A stretch of 23,054 nucleotides of DNA, taken from assembly GCA_039793985.1 (NCBI GenBank), contig JBAMMC010000030.1, forward strand, positions 1-23,054, given 5' to 3'. Of the stretch, positions 6,651-13,913 are shown piece by piece. This DNA comes from ARK-14 sp002899805 (lineage in GTDB: Archaea > Thermoproteota > Thermoprotei_A > Sulfolobales > Fervidicoccaceae). The translations under genes and the position numbers were made by a program. Below the pieces are notes generated by a model. The model was not told where the DNA came from. It saw only the letters and a list, made by a program, of their open reading frames with translations, and did no database searches. Positions within the stretch are counted from its first letter, which is position 1; every line of letters begins with the position of its first letter.

Positions 6651-7346
6651 TTGGGAGATGAAGGAAAGAGAAGGGCAGCTGAGGCAGCACTCGAACTTGA
6701 AGAGTATAAGGAATCTGAAGTAGTGGGAATAGGTACAGGTAGCACTGTAGCTCATCTCATTTCACTGATACCTGAGAAAGACTTTGAGGAAAAAACATTT
6801 GTAGCCTCCAGCATGGAGACAGCCCTTTCTTTGAAGAAGAGAGGAGCAAAGGTTCTCGAAGGAGCCTTGCTCGATAAGATAGATATATACATAGATGGAG
6901 CAGATGCTGTAGATGGAGAGGGGAACCTAGTAAAGGGAGGGGGAGCTGCTCTATTCAGGGAGAAGATTCTGGCTTCAATGAGCGATTTCTTTGCCGTGAT
7001 CGTAGATGAGAGCAAGCTTGTGGAAAGCCTCAAATATAAACCAATTCCGATAGAGGTCAATCCATTTGCTCTCTCCTATGTGCTCAGGAAGCTTAGAGAG
7101 ATGGAGCTGAGGGGAGAGGTCAGGAAAGCAGGCTCTGGAAAATATGGACCGGTTGTTAGCGACAGTTTCGGGATCATTGTCGATCTGGATGCGAGTGACT
7201 GGAAGGAAGGGATCGAGGAACTCGATAGAAGGCTGAGGAACATAGTGGGAGTGGTGGAAACAGGCCTCTTCATAGGTATGGCCGATGCAATCATAATGGG
7301 GGGAGAGGAAGCAGTTGTCAGGAAGCTCTCCAGAAGACGAGTGTAG
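6651..7346 (+). CDS. rpiA: Ribose-5-phosphate isomerase A
   Basis: Interconverts ribose 5-phosphate and ribulose 5-phosphate in pentose metabolism, supplying ribose for nucleotides. At 231 residues it has the normal RpiA length. Key motifs are GIGTGST (26-32, phosphate binding), DGADAVD (82-88, catalytic Asp pair), KGGGAALFREK (95-105, catalytic Glu and Lys) and VETGLF near the C-terminus. The only suitable start is TTG 6651, with GGTG 7 nt upstream. It heads a compact operon with the SWIM protein, Elf1 and GGGP synthase, and the SWIM gene starts 32 nt before rpiA ends. Confidence 0.97.
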   Translation: MGDEGKRRAAEAALELEEYKESEVVGIGTGSTVAHLISLIPEKDFEEKTFVASSMETALSLKKRGAKVLEGALLDKIDIYIDGADAVDGEGNLVKGGGAALFREKILASMSDFFAVIVDESKLVESLKYKPIPIEVNPFALSYVLRKLREMELRGEVRKAGSGKYGPVVSDSFGIIVDLDASDWKEGIEELDRRLRNIVGVVETGLFIGMADAIIMGGEEAVVRKLSRRRV

Positions 7347-7725
7347 TGATATATCGGAAGGGTTGGGAGAGAAAAGCAGGGAGAAAGCCAAGAAAGCAGC
7401 GAAGGAAGGCAGGGTAGTCTTAGTCTATAAAGAACCGGAGATCGCGTTCTTTCTGGGCTCTGACGGAGACTACTTGGTTGTTCCCTATACTTACTGCAGT
7501 TGCAAAGACTTTTCTCTCAATGTGATTGCTAGAAAGAGAAGGAAGGCTTGCTATCACATGCTATCCTACTGCCTCTCAAAATCTATGGGTACGCTTGTCG
7601 AGCATCAAGTTAAGGATAGAGTAGAGCTCACTTCATTTGTGAGGGAGACTCTACTGGGAGGAAGAGCTGAAGGACTGAGAAAACTGATAAATATCTCGGA
7701 AAGTTCAAGGAAAGGTGAGAAATAA
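7315..7725 (+). CDS. SWIM zinc-finger protein
   Basis: A 136-residue protein whose only recognisable element is a SWIM finger: C61-S-C63, a 15-residue gap, then C79-Y-H81 (pattern CxCxnCxH). SWIM fingers bind zinc and mediate DNA or protein contacts; archaeal stand-alone SWIM proteins have been tied to recombination regulators in other lineages, but the function here is unknown. The N-terminus is acidic then lysine-rich, the C-terminus helical. TTG 7315 has GAGG 6 nt upstream and lies inside rpiA, so translation is probably coupled. A later TTG (7363) has no good site. Confidence 0.75.
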   Translation: MSGSSPEDECSDISEGLGEKSREKAKKAAKEGRVVLVYKEPEIAFFLGSDGDYLVVPYTYCSCKDFSLNVIARKRRKACYHMLSYCLSKSMGTLVEHQVKDRVELTSFVRETLLGGRAEGLRKLINISESSRKGEK

Positions 7726-7742
7726 AGAGGAGATGCTTTTCC

Positions 7743-8081
7743 TTGGGGAGAAGAAAGAAGAAGAGAGTGCAACCTAAACGAATAGTCAGGAAAATACCTA
7801 AAGTCTTCATGTGCCCCCACTGTAGCAAGCAGAGCCTCAGAGTGAGTGTGAACTCCAAACCGTCAGACGAACATGCTGTCGCGGAAGCAGTGTGTGGAGA
7901 GTGTGGCTTCTGCGCGAGGTTCAAGGTTCCCAAGCTTTACCAGCCAGTAGATGCCTACGGCAAGCTCATAGATTTATATGACTCTTTCCAGGGCGATATC
8001 GGAGCAGAGATAAGAGCGGGGAAGTGCATTGGTGAGTTGGACGGAAGCAGGGAGGCTGGGAAGGAAAATGAAAGTGAGTGA
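7743..8081 (+). CDS. Elf1-type transcription elongation factor
   Basis: Small zinc-ribbon protein related to eukaryotic Elf1/Elof1, which binds RNA polymerase near downstream DNA during elongation. The 112 residues start with the basic tail MGRRKKKR, typical of the family, then CPHC (24-27) and CGEC (51-54) form the zinc site. The C-terminus (80-112) is acidic and variable. The only suitable start is TTG 7743, 12 nt after a GAGG. An ATG at 7733 is in another frame and ends after 14 codons. The gene overlaps the next one by 14 nt. Confidence 0.88.
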   Translation: MGRRKKKRVQPKRIVRKIPKVFMCPHCSKQSLRVSVNSKPSDEHAVAEAVCGECGFCARFKVPKLYQPVDAYGKLIDLYDSFQGDIGAEIRAGKCIGELDGSREAGKENESE

Positions 8082-8802
8082 CTATCTCAGAGAGAAGAGG
8101 AATGAAGGTCCGCTACATTTTGCCCTGATAGATCCCAATAAAACGAAGGCCGAGGAAGCGGAGAAAATAGCGGAGCAACTGAAGCATCTGGGAACAGATG
8201 CTTTTCTCGTTGGGGGGAGCCTGGGAGTAGAGCCCAGAGAGACCGAAGAAATAATCATGAAGCTGAAATCTTCTGGTCTCCCAGTTATAATCTTCCCAGG
8301 AGATGTCAATAATGTAGTGAGAGGAGCAGATGCGATTTTATTCATGAGTCTTCTGAACAGCGATAGCGTATATCACATCATAGGAGCTCAGGTTCAGGGG
8401 GCACCTTTGGTAAGAAAGTACAACTTGGAACCTCTCCCAACTGGTTACTTGATAATTGGTTATGGTGGAGCAGCAGGCTTCATAGGGAAGGCCAGACCAA
8501 TTCCGTTTGACCAGCCATACATAGCCGCTGCATATGCTATGGCTGCGGAAATGCTCGGTATGAAGTATATTTACCTGGAAGCTGGGTCAGGGAGTCCCCA
8601 TCACGTCCCCCCAGAGATGGTGAAGATAGTGAAAGGAAGCTTGAGAGAAGCTTTTCTGATCGTTGGAGGAGGGATAAGGAGCGGCGATGTTGCCAGGGCT
8701 ATAATCGAGGCTGGGGCAGATGCTATAGTTACTGGGAATATTCTGGAGAAGAGTCTTGAGGTTGCGGGAGATATAGTAAATATGATAAAGAAAAGGAAAT
8801 AG
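8068..8802 (+). CDS. Geranylgeranylglyceryl phosphate synthase
   Basis: Makes the first ether bond of archaeal membrane lipids by joining geranylgeranyl diphosphate to sn-glycerol 1-phosphate. The 244-residue TIM-barrel protein shows HFALIDPNK (17-25), GGSLGV (49-54), YLEAGSGSP (169-177), VGGGIRSG (199-206) and VTGNILE (221-227), which bind the phosphate of glycerol 1-phosphate. This is group II GGGPS (COG1646). ATG 8068 is preferred over an upstream in-frame TTG at 8029 because the conserved N-terminus KVSDYLREK starts there; GGAGG lies 12 nt upstream. It is the last gene of the rpiA operon. Confidence 0.96.
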   Translation: MKVSDYLREKRNEGPLHFALIDPNKTKAEEAEKIAEQLKHLGTDAFLVGGSLGVEPRETEEIIMKLKSSGLPVIIFPGDVNNVVRGADAILFMSLLNSDSVYHIIGAQVQGAPLVRKYNLEPLPTGYLIIGYGGAAGFIGKARPIPFDQPYIAAAYAMAAEMLGMKYIYLEAGSGSPHHVPPEMVKIVKGSLREAFLIVGGGIRSGDVARAIIEAGADAIVTGNILEKSLEVAGDIVNMIKKRK

Positions 8803-8858
8803 GGAAATGACAAGAAAAAATGTGTTTTCTTTCAATGAGGCTAATTAAAAGCCCTATG

Positions 8859-8909
8859 TTACTGCTTCTTCTCTTCCTTCTTTCCCTTCTTCTTTCCCTT
8901 TTCGGCCAT
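8859..8909 (-). CDS. Candidate 16-residue lysine-rich microprotein
   Basis: ATG 8909 opens a 16-codon frame encoding MAEKGKKKGKKEEKKQ and a TAA stop. It has a GGTG site 10 nt upstream (8920-8923) and a TATA-like CATATATC (minus strand, about 8965-8972), so the signals of an expressed gene are present. Nine of 16 residues are lysine. I know no family for it; it is shorter and differently composed than eL41. The rest of the gap 8803-9096 holds no other clear gene. A chance purine-rich run is the alternative. Confidence 0.4.
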   Translation of the reverse strand: MAEKGKKKGKKEEKKQ

Positions 8910-9096
8910 TTTTCACATTCACCTAAATTTTGTATGTTTGATTAACAATAAGGTGGATAGAGATATATGAAATAATCCCCGAATAAAAGATCAATTAGAT
9001 TTAAAAATACACATATTCATGTTTAAGAAGGTAATACCAAAAACTTATTTACCTGGATATTTCTCCAAGCTAGTTTTTTTAAAGTAATATTGACAT

Positions 9097-9471
9097 CTAG
9101 CGCATTTCAATAGACTTTCTGAGCTCCCCACATGATTCCTCGAGCTGTTTCAATGCGATTCGAAGGAGCTCTTCCCCTTTCGATTTCTTCTCATAGTTCC
9201 TCACGAGGAAGGCGAAATCGCGCGCAAAAGATGCTAAATCTTCGGCAATTATCATGATTATCTTCTCTCTTTCCTCACCTTCAGCGATTTCTATGGCCCT
9301 TGCCGTTAAAACATCGCTAGGATGAGTTTTTCCTCTGAGGAATTTACTCAATGCCGCTTTTGATACACCAAGCGCTTCGGAAGCTCCACCTTCTCCCCTT
9401 TCACTCACAAGCACCTCAATTATTTTTCTCCTCCCATCCTTGCTCAGCATATGTGCTATTCTCTCGCTCAT
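9097..9471 (-). CDS. Small HTH protein
   Basis: Predicted DNA-binding protein of 124 residues. Residues about 14-50 form a helix-turn-helix: GGASEALGVSKAALSKFLRG followed by KTHPSD, of the cro/XRE-like kind. The C-terminal half (55-124) is a set of charged helices, probably for dimerisation. ATG 9471 is preceded by GGAGAAAGGA. A TATA-like element, CATTATTA, lies about 40 nt upstream. It is divergent from the 62-residue unknown at 9605, so it may control it or itself; that is inference. The family is not known to me beyond the HTH. Confidence 0.75.
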   Translation of the reverse strand: MSERIAHMLSKDGRRKIIEVLVSERGEGGASEALGVSKAALSKFLRGKTHPSDVLTARAIEIAEGEEREKIIMIIAEDLASFARDFAFLVRNYEKKSKGEELLRIALKQLEESCGELRKSIEMR

Positions 9472-9604
9472 TCCTTTCTCCCAAACATTTTTAGTTAGAA
9501 GCTATCTTAATAATGAATATCTTAGAATCGAAGATGATATCTATCTTTGATTTCTCAAACGGAAATAAAATTCTATGTTGCGCGAAATTCCTAGGAGTAA
9601 GACA

Positions 9605-9793
9605 ATGAAGAATGTTTTGTATGATATCAACAAATTGAAGAACTTGCTGACAGAAGAAGACAATGAGTTGAAGCTCGAGAGGTTAAGCTATGATAACAAG
9701 CTTCTTTTCATTGAGTACTTTTCCAGCGATGAAAGGGCTGTGAGGAGAGCAGTAGAGATAATGAAAAAAGCAACACAGCTCTACTCACGTTGA
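9605..9793 (+). CDS. Small hypothetical protein
   Basis: 62 residues, no family recognised. The N-terminal half is charged and helical (LYDINKLKNLLTEEDNELKL), followed by a strand-rich DNKLLFIEYFSS and a helix DERAVRRAVEIMKKATQLY. The last part loosely resembles a Pcc1-like alpha/beta half, but the matching first half is absent, so I do not assign it. The open frame begins at ATG 9575, yet GGAG at 9594-9597 stands 7 nt before ATG 9605, which is the better start. The gene is divergent from the small HTH protein. Confidence 0.55.
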   Translation: MKNVLYDINKLKNLLTEEDNELKLERLSYDNKLLFIEYFSSDERAVRRAVEIMKKATQLYSR

Positions 9794-9809
9794 TAGGAGG
9801 ACTTTAATA

Positions 9810-9872
9810 TTGAACCCTATGAGGCCCAGAGTAAAAGAGGTGTACCTCGATGCTGATTTTCGCACCTCCTGA
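9810..9872 (+). CDS. Possible 20-codon ORF behind the 62-residue gene
   Basis: TTG 9810 follows GGAGG (9796-9800) by 9 nt and opens 20 codons, with PRVKEVYLDADF in the middle. It starts 16 nt after the previous stop. The strong ribosome binding site is the only argument. It may be a remnant of a longer gene or chance. Confidence 0.2.
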   Translation: MNPMRPRVKEVYLDADFRTS

Positions 9873-9876
9873 GAAT

Positions 9877-10644
9877 CTACTTAGACTGTTGCGTTGCTCC
9901 TTTTCCCGTAATTGCCTCGGTTAGTGCTTTTATCTCTTCAGGTTTATAGAACTGTATCGTATAGTTCTTACCTATCTTGAATGGATACCAGTTGGTGTCA
10001 TGATACATACCTCTCATTTTCTTCACTCGGATCCTCCTGAGGAGCAATCCCACAGCCTCGAAGTTAGGCTCATATCCCAATTCTATATAGCCATCAGAAA
10101 GATATTCTAGTGCCCAGAGTATGTCCTGTAGACTCTCCGGGCCCGTGTGTATGGTCAAGATGCTAGTAGCTTCGGCACACTCACATACCTGTTTCAAGCC
10201 TTTGACGAAGTTAATTACTTTATTTGGATCTATGCCTATCATGACCTCTGTTATGCTGTCGATCACTAGAAACTTCTTACCCTGCGTCTGTGAGAGCTTT
10301 GAATAAATAGTAAAAAGGGCCTCTGATATGCTCCCAAGGTTTATTTTTTCATATTGGGCTTCCTGCTTTATTCCAGTTATATTGGAGGAAAAGGCATCTA
10401 GTAACTTAATCTTCTCACTGTACTTGCTCAGACCCACATTATCAAGAAAAGTCAGCAAGTCCTTGACACTGGAATCCACACTCACATAGAGTATAGATGC
10501 CTCCCCTATGATATCCGCAATTATCCTCCTGACAAAAACACTCTTTCCGATTCCTGGAGGGCCCGCTAGTATGTACACCCCCCCAGTCAAGAAGCCCTCT
10601 GTTAGTTGAGATACCAGAGGGAAGGGAAACTTCTGAACTGACAA
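9877..10644 (-). CDS. KaiC-like RecA-superfamily ATPase
   Basis: Single-domain ATPase of 255 residues of the archaeal KaiC/RadA-like group (COG0467). Walker A is GPPGIGKS (28-35) and Walker B is KKFLVIDSIT (about 123-132), followed by LTIHTGPE. At the place of the usual catalytic Glu pair (for example SFEEP) the sequence reads VSVDSSV (residues 54-60), so one carboxylate is shorter and one is absent. This may weaken hydrolysis. Cellular role is unknown; relatives are linked to signalling or to regulation of motility. TTG 10644 follows GGGGT by 7 nt. A TATA box at 10688-10695 fits. The gene is alone, opposite to its neighbours. Confidence 0.85.
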   Translation of the reverse strand: MSVQKFPFPLVSQLTEGFLTGGVYILAGPPGIGKSVFVRRIIADIIGEASILYVSVDSSVKDLLTFLDNVGLSKYSEKIKLLDAFSSNITGIKQEAQYEKINLGSISEALFTIYSKLSQTQGKKFLVIDSITEVMIGIDPNKVINFVKGLKQVCECAEATSILTIHTGPESLQDILWALEYLSDGYIELGYEPNFEAVGLLLRRIRVKKMRGMYHDTNWYPFKIGKNYTIQFYKPEEIKALTEAITGKGATQQSK

Positions 10645-10687
10645 TTCTATTACCCCATTTTTATATTATTTCTGCTCAATTAAATTC

Positions 10688-10695
10688 TTTTATAA
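10688..10695 (-). promoter_or_regulatory. TATA box of the KaiC-like gene
   Basis: TTATAAAA on the minus strand, predicting a start near 10666 and a leader of about 20 nt that contains the GGGGT site at 10652-10656. A second A/T-rich element closer to the TTG is too near to serve. Confidence 0.55.
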
Positions 10696-10783
10696 TCTCA
10701 TGAATATTTGATGAAAGCAGAGAGTGATCTTTCCAAAATATTATCCAAAAAACCGGGGAAGACTCAATTCCATTGGAAAAACG

Positions 10784-10798
10784 TGAAAAACTTATAAC
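10784..10798 (+). promoter_or_regulatory. tRNA-Val promoter
   Basis: TGAAAAA (BRE-like) followed by CTTATAAC centred about 27 nt before the first base of the tRNA. This is the normal archaeal spacing for a tRNA start. Confidence 0.75.
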
Positions 10799-10821
10799 CT
10801 TTCCACCACTCCTTTATTTCG

Positions 10822-10896
10822 GGGCCCGTCGTCTAGCCTGGTTAGGACGCCGCCCTTACAAGGCGGAGGCCCTGGGTTCGATTCCCAGCGGGCCCA
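10822..10896 (+). tRNA. tRNA-Val(TAC), intronless
   Basis: A 75-nt cloverleaf: acceptor GGGCCCG/CGGGCCC with discriminator A, D stem GTCT/GGAC with AGCCTGGTTA loop, anticodon stem CCGCC/GGCGG, loop CTTACAA with anticodon TAC, T arm CTGGG-TTCGATT-CCCAG. No CCA is encoded and there is no intron, unlike tRNA-Pro in this window. A T-rich stretch follows directly. Confidence 0.98.
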
Positions 10897-10983
10897 TTTT
10901 CGCTTTGTTCTTTCGTTTACATCGGAGTTGAGAAGAGAGAATGTAAGGAAAGGGTGAAGTATCTATAGGCTTTATCATCCTCT

Positions 10984-11538
10984 TTATACCGCAAAGACCA
11001 AGGGAGAGATGAAGACTTCTATGAATGCAGCTGTTATGAGTAACACCGCAGCAAACGCTATATAGAAAGGCATTTTTACGGCAAGAGAGAAGAGATCTCC
11101 ACCTTTACCGAATATCTTTCTCCAGAAAGCTATTCCAAGCATTGTACCATAGGAAGCTGAGAGGAAAAATGCCGAAAGCTCAAAGATTCCGTGGGGGATC
11201 ATAGCCAGAACAGCTAGGAGCAAGCTTATTCCCCTCTCTTCTGCAAAAGCCACAACAACGCCAGCGACGGCTCCATTGAGGAAGACTATTATTGATGGAA
11301 GAATCACGGTTATTCCCAGCAGAAACATTAGCAGAGCTACAGTGAAGTTGTTGATGAAGACCAGCAGGACTGATCTGAGGGAAAAGGGAGTGAAGTTTAT
11401 GGTTCTGACTTTATTACCAAAGGAACTCATGATGTCTCCTGCTACGCCAGAGGGATTCATCTTGGCTGAGATGTAGCCTAAGACACCTCCTGTGAGAAAT
11501 ATAAGGAACATCACTACGCCAAGAGTTCTCATTCTCAT
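10984..11538 (-). CDS. SpoIIM-like (DUF95) membrane protein
   Basis: Integral membrane protein of 184 residues with about five hydrophobic segments (near 7-23, 55-75, 80-100, 105-125, 160-180). The stretch AMIPHGIFELSAFFLSASYG is the signature of the SpoIIM/DUF95 family, which is widespread in archaea although sporulation is absent there; its role in archaea is unknown. ATG 11538 follows GGTG by 8 nt. The upstream leader would contain the hairpin at 11556-11573. It lies downstream of the large GT-C-like gene on the same strand, 184 nt away. Confidence 0.85.
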   Translation of the reverse strand: MRMRTLGVVMFLIFLTGGVLGYISAKMNPSGVAGDIMSSFGNKVRTINFTPFSLRSVLLVFINNFTVALLMFLLGITVILPSIIVFLNGAVAGVVVAFAEERGISLLLAVLAMIPHGIFELSAFFLSASYGTMLGIAFWRKIFGKGGDLFSLAVKMPFYIAFAAVLLITAAFIEVFISPLVFAV

Positions 11539-11555
11539 CTATTTAACACCTGAGA

Positions 11556-11573
11556 CCCGTCACTACAGACGGG
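11556..11573. repeat. GC hairpin upstream of the SpoIIM-like gene
   Basis: CCCGTC-ACTACA-GACGGG, a perfect 6-bp stem with a 6-nt loop, followed on the plus strand by GGAGTTT. It is the only GC-rich spot in this gap. It could be a 5' leader structure of the minus-strand gene, or a remnant end of an IS200/IS605-type element, whose ends carry such hairpins. No transposase is nearby. Confidence 0.85.
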
Positions 11574-11722
11574 GGAGTTTGCTGTAATTACTACTCACAA
11601 TAATTAACTTCTCTTTCATCCTTATAATGCTCTCCTTTCCAAAGAACTTATTAAAACTTATATAGCAAGAGAAAACCGCATCTCTAAGGCTATGGTTTTC
11701 CATAAAACATGACATTGCTTTT

Positions 11723-13651
11723 TTATTGAGCCTTATCCACCCTTGTAAGCGATACCTTGTATAAGAAAATACTCCCCAACTTATCTTCAATATTGTATTC
11801 AGAAATGCACTCAAAAAATGTGGAGCTCAAGTTCGTTCTAGTAACTATATATGCTTCTTTGGATATCTCAGCAGCGTAGCATATAGTATCATTTGATGGA
11901 GAAGACCACATAAGCTGTTGAGGGAGAGGGTTTCTGATGGATAAATGAACATATCTGGCAATGTCTGGATCAGCAATTATTGGGAGCGGGTAAGTGTAAT
12001 TTTCAGAGAAGAACTTTTCAACTTGTAAATAACTGATCTCCGGCGAAGAAGGAACGAGAGCATATGGGAACTCTCTCAACTCTCTCGGATATATCATGGA
12101 GAGATTGTAGCCATATGAAAACGCGAGTCCTGGAAGGGAGAAGAGCAGAAAGAAAGAGAAAAATGTCCTCCAATCCTTAAGTACCTCAACTGCTCCCACG
12201 GCAGTCATAGTAGAAAGAATAGGTGACACTCCTATGAGAAATCTATACCAAGTTGCTACGCTGGTCGAAGGGGCAATGAGGGGGGAGATCCCCGCAAAAA
12301 TCAAGGCGATTGCTGATGCGTTCACAAGGGGTCTTGGGTGTTTGCTCATTGTATAGAGGGAGAGGGGGAATGCTATGCCCATCCCTGCGATCAAATAGCT
12401 AACGACCCACGGAGACTCTAAGTCGTAGAGTGAAGAGACTATCCCAACAGGGAGATAGCCAACATTTGGAGAATACGTGAAAACTCCCTTCCAATACCAA
12501 GCCTCTAAAGAGAACGCTATGGAGGCTGAAATGAGACCAGAGAAGAAGCCAAGCAAGGACCCCCTCTTCGCTGAAATATATAGAAGGACTAGAGAGGAGA
12601 CGAAGATGGCCAAGCCAATCACTTCGTGACTCATAGAAGCAAATGAGCTGAGCAAAACAAGTGTGAAGGATCTCCAAATAACTAGTTCATCCTTCCACTC
12701 TTCAGCTTTGATGAGAAATGCTAGCAGAAAGATCGATCCTAATAGTTGCCTTTGGTAATCCCACGAAATCCTCAGGTTAAGGACAAATAACATCGTAAAT
12801 AGGCCGGCGAAGAGAGAACCTTTCAGACCAGCTCTGTAGACCCTGTAAGCGAGGAGAGCTGAAAGAGATGTTAAAATCCCATATGCAATGCTAGGATATA
12901 ATTTGAAAGCCTCCCATGCTCCGCCCAAAAGGGCTGCGGGCAAGAGAATGATGTCGAGCATAGGAGGAATATTTCTCATACCTCCCTGCCAGTAATAGCT
13001 AGAGAATGGATTTAGATTTGTCACGAAGTCTTCCAGATGGGCTACGTATTCAGGTGTATCCCATCCAATCAGCCAGCTTCCCCATTTCAGCTCAGGATAA
13101 AAACGAAAAACGAATGCTACTGCTCCAACAAGCAGATAGAGAATAAGAGGTCTGGCGGATAAAGAAAATGATAACACGTTCAGATAGTATTTTGACTGCA
13201 ACAAAAGACTTCTGATGCTTGGCCCGCTGGAGAAGGGTAGAGGGCTTCCCATAACAGCATGAAAGAAGGAAAAAGCAAAGGTTAGGAAAGCTCCAGGAAA
13301 AATTAGAAGGGAAAGTGTCAGCCCCGTCTTAGTGTAATAGGTTCCAAAGAGGGGAAGGAAATACCCCAAGCTGAACGTTCCATTAGCCAGAATTGAACCA
13401 ATTCTTCCCAAAATGACCAAGAAACCCCCAATCAATTCCAGGAGCATCGTGGAGATGACAGAGTGAGATGAAAACATCTGTGAATCGATCCAAAGTGCGA
13501 GGAGAGACAGGAAGAAGGATCCCCACATCGCATAGTCAAAAAACAGTTTCACCTTTCCTGAGGATGAAAGGCTTTCCAAAGCGAGTGCTGATAAAGCGAA
13601 GGATAGGATAGCAAGAGAAGAAGGTAAATACCTTTTCGCGCGAACTTCCAA
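11723..13651 (-). CDS. Large polytopic membrane protein, GT-C glycosyltransferase-like
   Basis: 642 residues with a dozen or more hydrophobic segments and an extracytoplasmic-looking C-terminal tail (about 530-642) carrying several NxS/T sites. The segment FRFYPELKW...GWDTPEYV (182-202), just after a membrane helix, resembles the aspartate-containing first loop of GT-C sugar transferases that use lipid-linked sugars. That suggests a role in surface glycosylation, but the donor, acceptor and exact family are not visible, and a non-enzymatic membrane protein is possible. TTG 13651 has GGTGG 11 nt upstream; no in-frame ATG exists nearby. The gene is divergent from the Trp/Gly-rich gene. An AACAATT/AATTGTT inverted repeat lies in its likely promoter. 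Confidence 0.6.
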   Translation of the reverse strand: MEVRAKRYLPSSLAILSFALSALALESLSSSGKVKLFFDYAMWGSFFLSLLALWIDSQMFSSHSVISTMLLELIGGFLVILGRIGSILANGTFSLGYFLPLFGTYYTKTGLTLSLLIFPGAFLTFAFSFFHAVMGSPLPFSSGPSIRSLLLQSKYYLNVLSFSLSARPLILYLLVGAVAFVFRFYPELKWGSWLIGWDTPEYVAHLEDFVTNLNPFSSYYWQGGMRNIPPMLDIILLPAALLGGAWEAFKLYPSIAYGILTSLSALLAYRVYRAGLKGSLFAGLFTMLFVLNLRISWDYQRQLLGSIFLLAFLIKAEEWKDELVIWRSFTLVLLSSFASMSHEVIGLAIFVSSLVLLYISAKRGSLLGFFSGLISASIAFSLEAWYWKGVFTYSPNVGYLPVGIVSSLYDLESPWVVSYLIAGMGIAFPLSLYTMSKHPRPLVNASAIALIFAGISPLIAPSTSVATWYRFLIGVSPILSTMTAVGAVEVLKDWRTFFSFFLLFSLPGLAFSYGYNLSMIYPRELREFPYALVPSSPEISYLQVEKFFSENYTYPLPIIADPDIARYVHLSIRNPLPQQLMWSSPSNDTICYAAEISKEAYIVTRTNLSSTFFECISEYNIEDKLGSIFLYKVSLTRVDKAQ

Positions 13652-13680
13652 GATCTCAATGCCACCCCCGCCGAGATGCT

Positions 13681-13708
13681 AACAATTATTATTCACAATA
13701 GAATTGTT
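13681..13708. repeat. Inverted repeat upstream of the GT-C-like gene
   Basis: AACAATT (13681-13687) and AATTGTT (13702-13708), 7-bp perfect arms 14 bp apart, 30-57 bp before the TTG start. The spacing suits a dimeric regulator, but A/T-rich sequence makes chance pairing more likely. Confidence 0.5.
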
Positions 13709-13762
13709 ATCAGGAATATTTCCACATTTGAGAACATGGAGATTTCTACTATTTAAGCAATT

Positions 13763-13790
13763 GGGATGCCTCTTTTTTCAAAAGCATCCC
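13763..13790. repeat. GGGATGC/GCATCCC inverted repeat
   Basis: GGGATGC (13763-13769) and GCATCCC (13784-13790) pair perfectly, and the TTTT/AAAA next to them extend the stem with a 3-nt bulge. It lies just after a TATA-like CTATTTAAG (13749-13757) and about 80 bp before the promoter of the Trp/Gly-rich gene. It could be an operator or a transcript hairpin. The rest of 13652-13870 contains no gene I can support. Confidence 0.8.
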
Positions 13791-13870
13791 ACATTCAAAT
13801 TAGAGACATATCTCAAAAATCTCTTGAAAGAACTTCAAATGAAGCTATCTAAACTGGCAAAAATCGAAAA

Positions 13871-13880
13871 GTTTATAAAC
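13871..13880 (+). promoter_or_regulatory. Strong promoter of the Trp/Gly-rich gene
   Basis: TCGAAAA (BRE-like) followed by GTTTATAAAC places transcription near 13901, only about 13 nt before ATG 13914. The leader therefore starts just before the GGTG site. It is one of the best promoter matches in the window. Confidence 0.7.
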
Positions 13881-13913
13881 ATAATGAAACATATTTCAAA
13901 ATTGGTGATATGG

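Noticed and set aside
9575..9604. Upstream ATG of the 62-residue unknown
   Set aside because: No ribosome binding site; GGAG at 9594-9597 favours ATG 9605.
11563..11715. 50-codon frame between the GT-C-like and SpoIIM-like genes
   Set aside because: Weak ribosome binding site, no recognisable family, and it covers the probable promoter of the next gene.
13704..13913. Upstream part of the open frame of the Trp/Gly-rich protein
   Set aside because: The TATA box at 13871-13880 and GGTG at 13904-13907 point to ATG 13914, and the upstream residues have a different composition.
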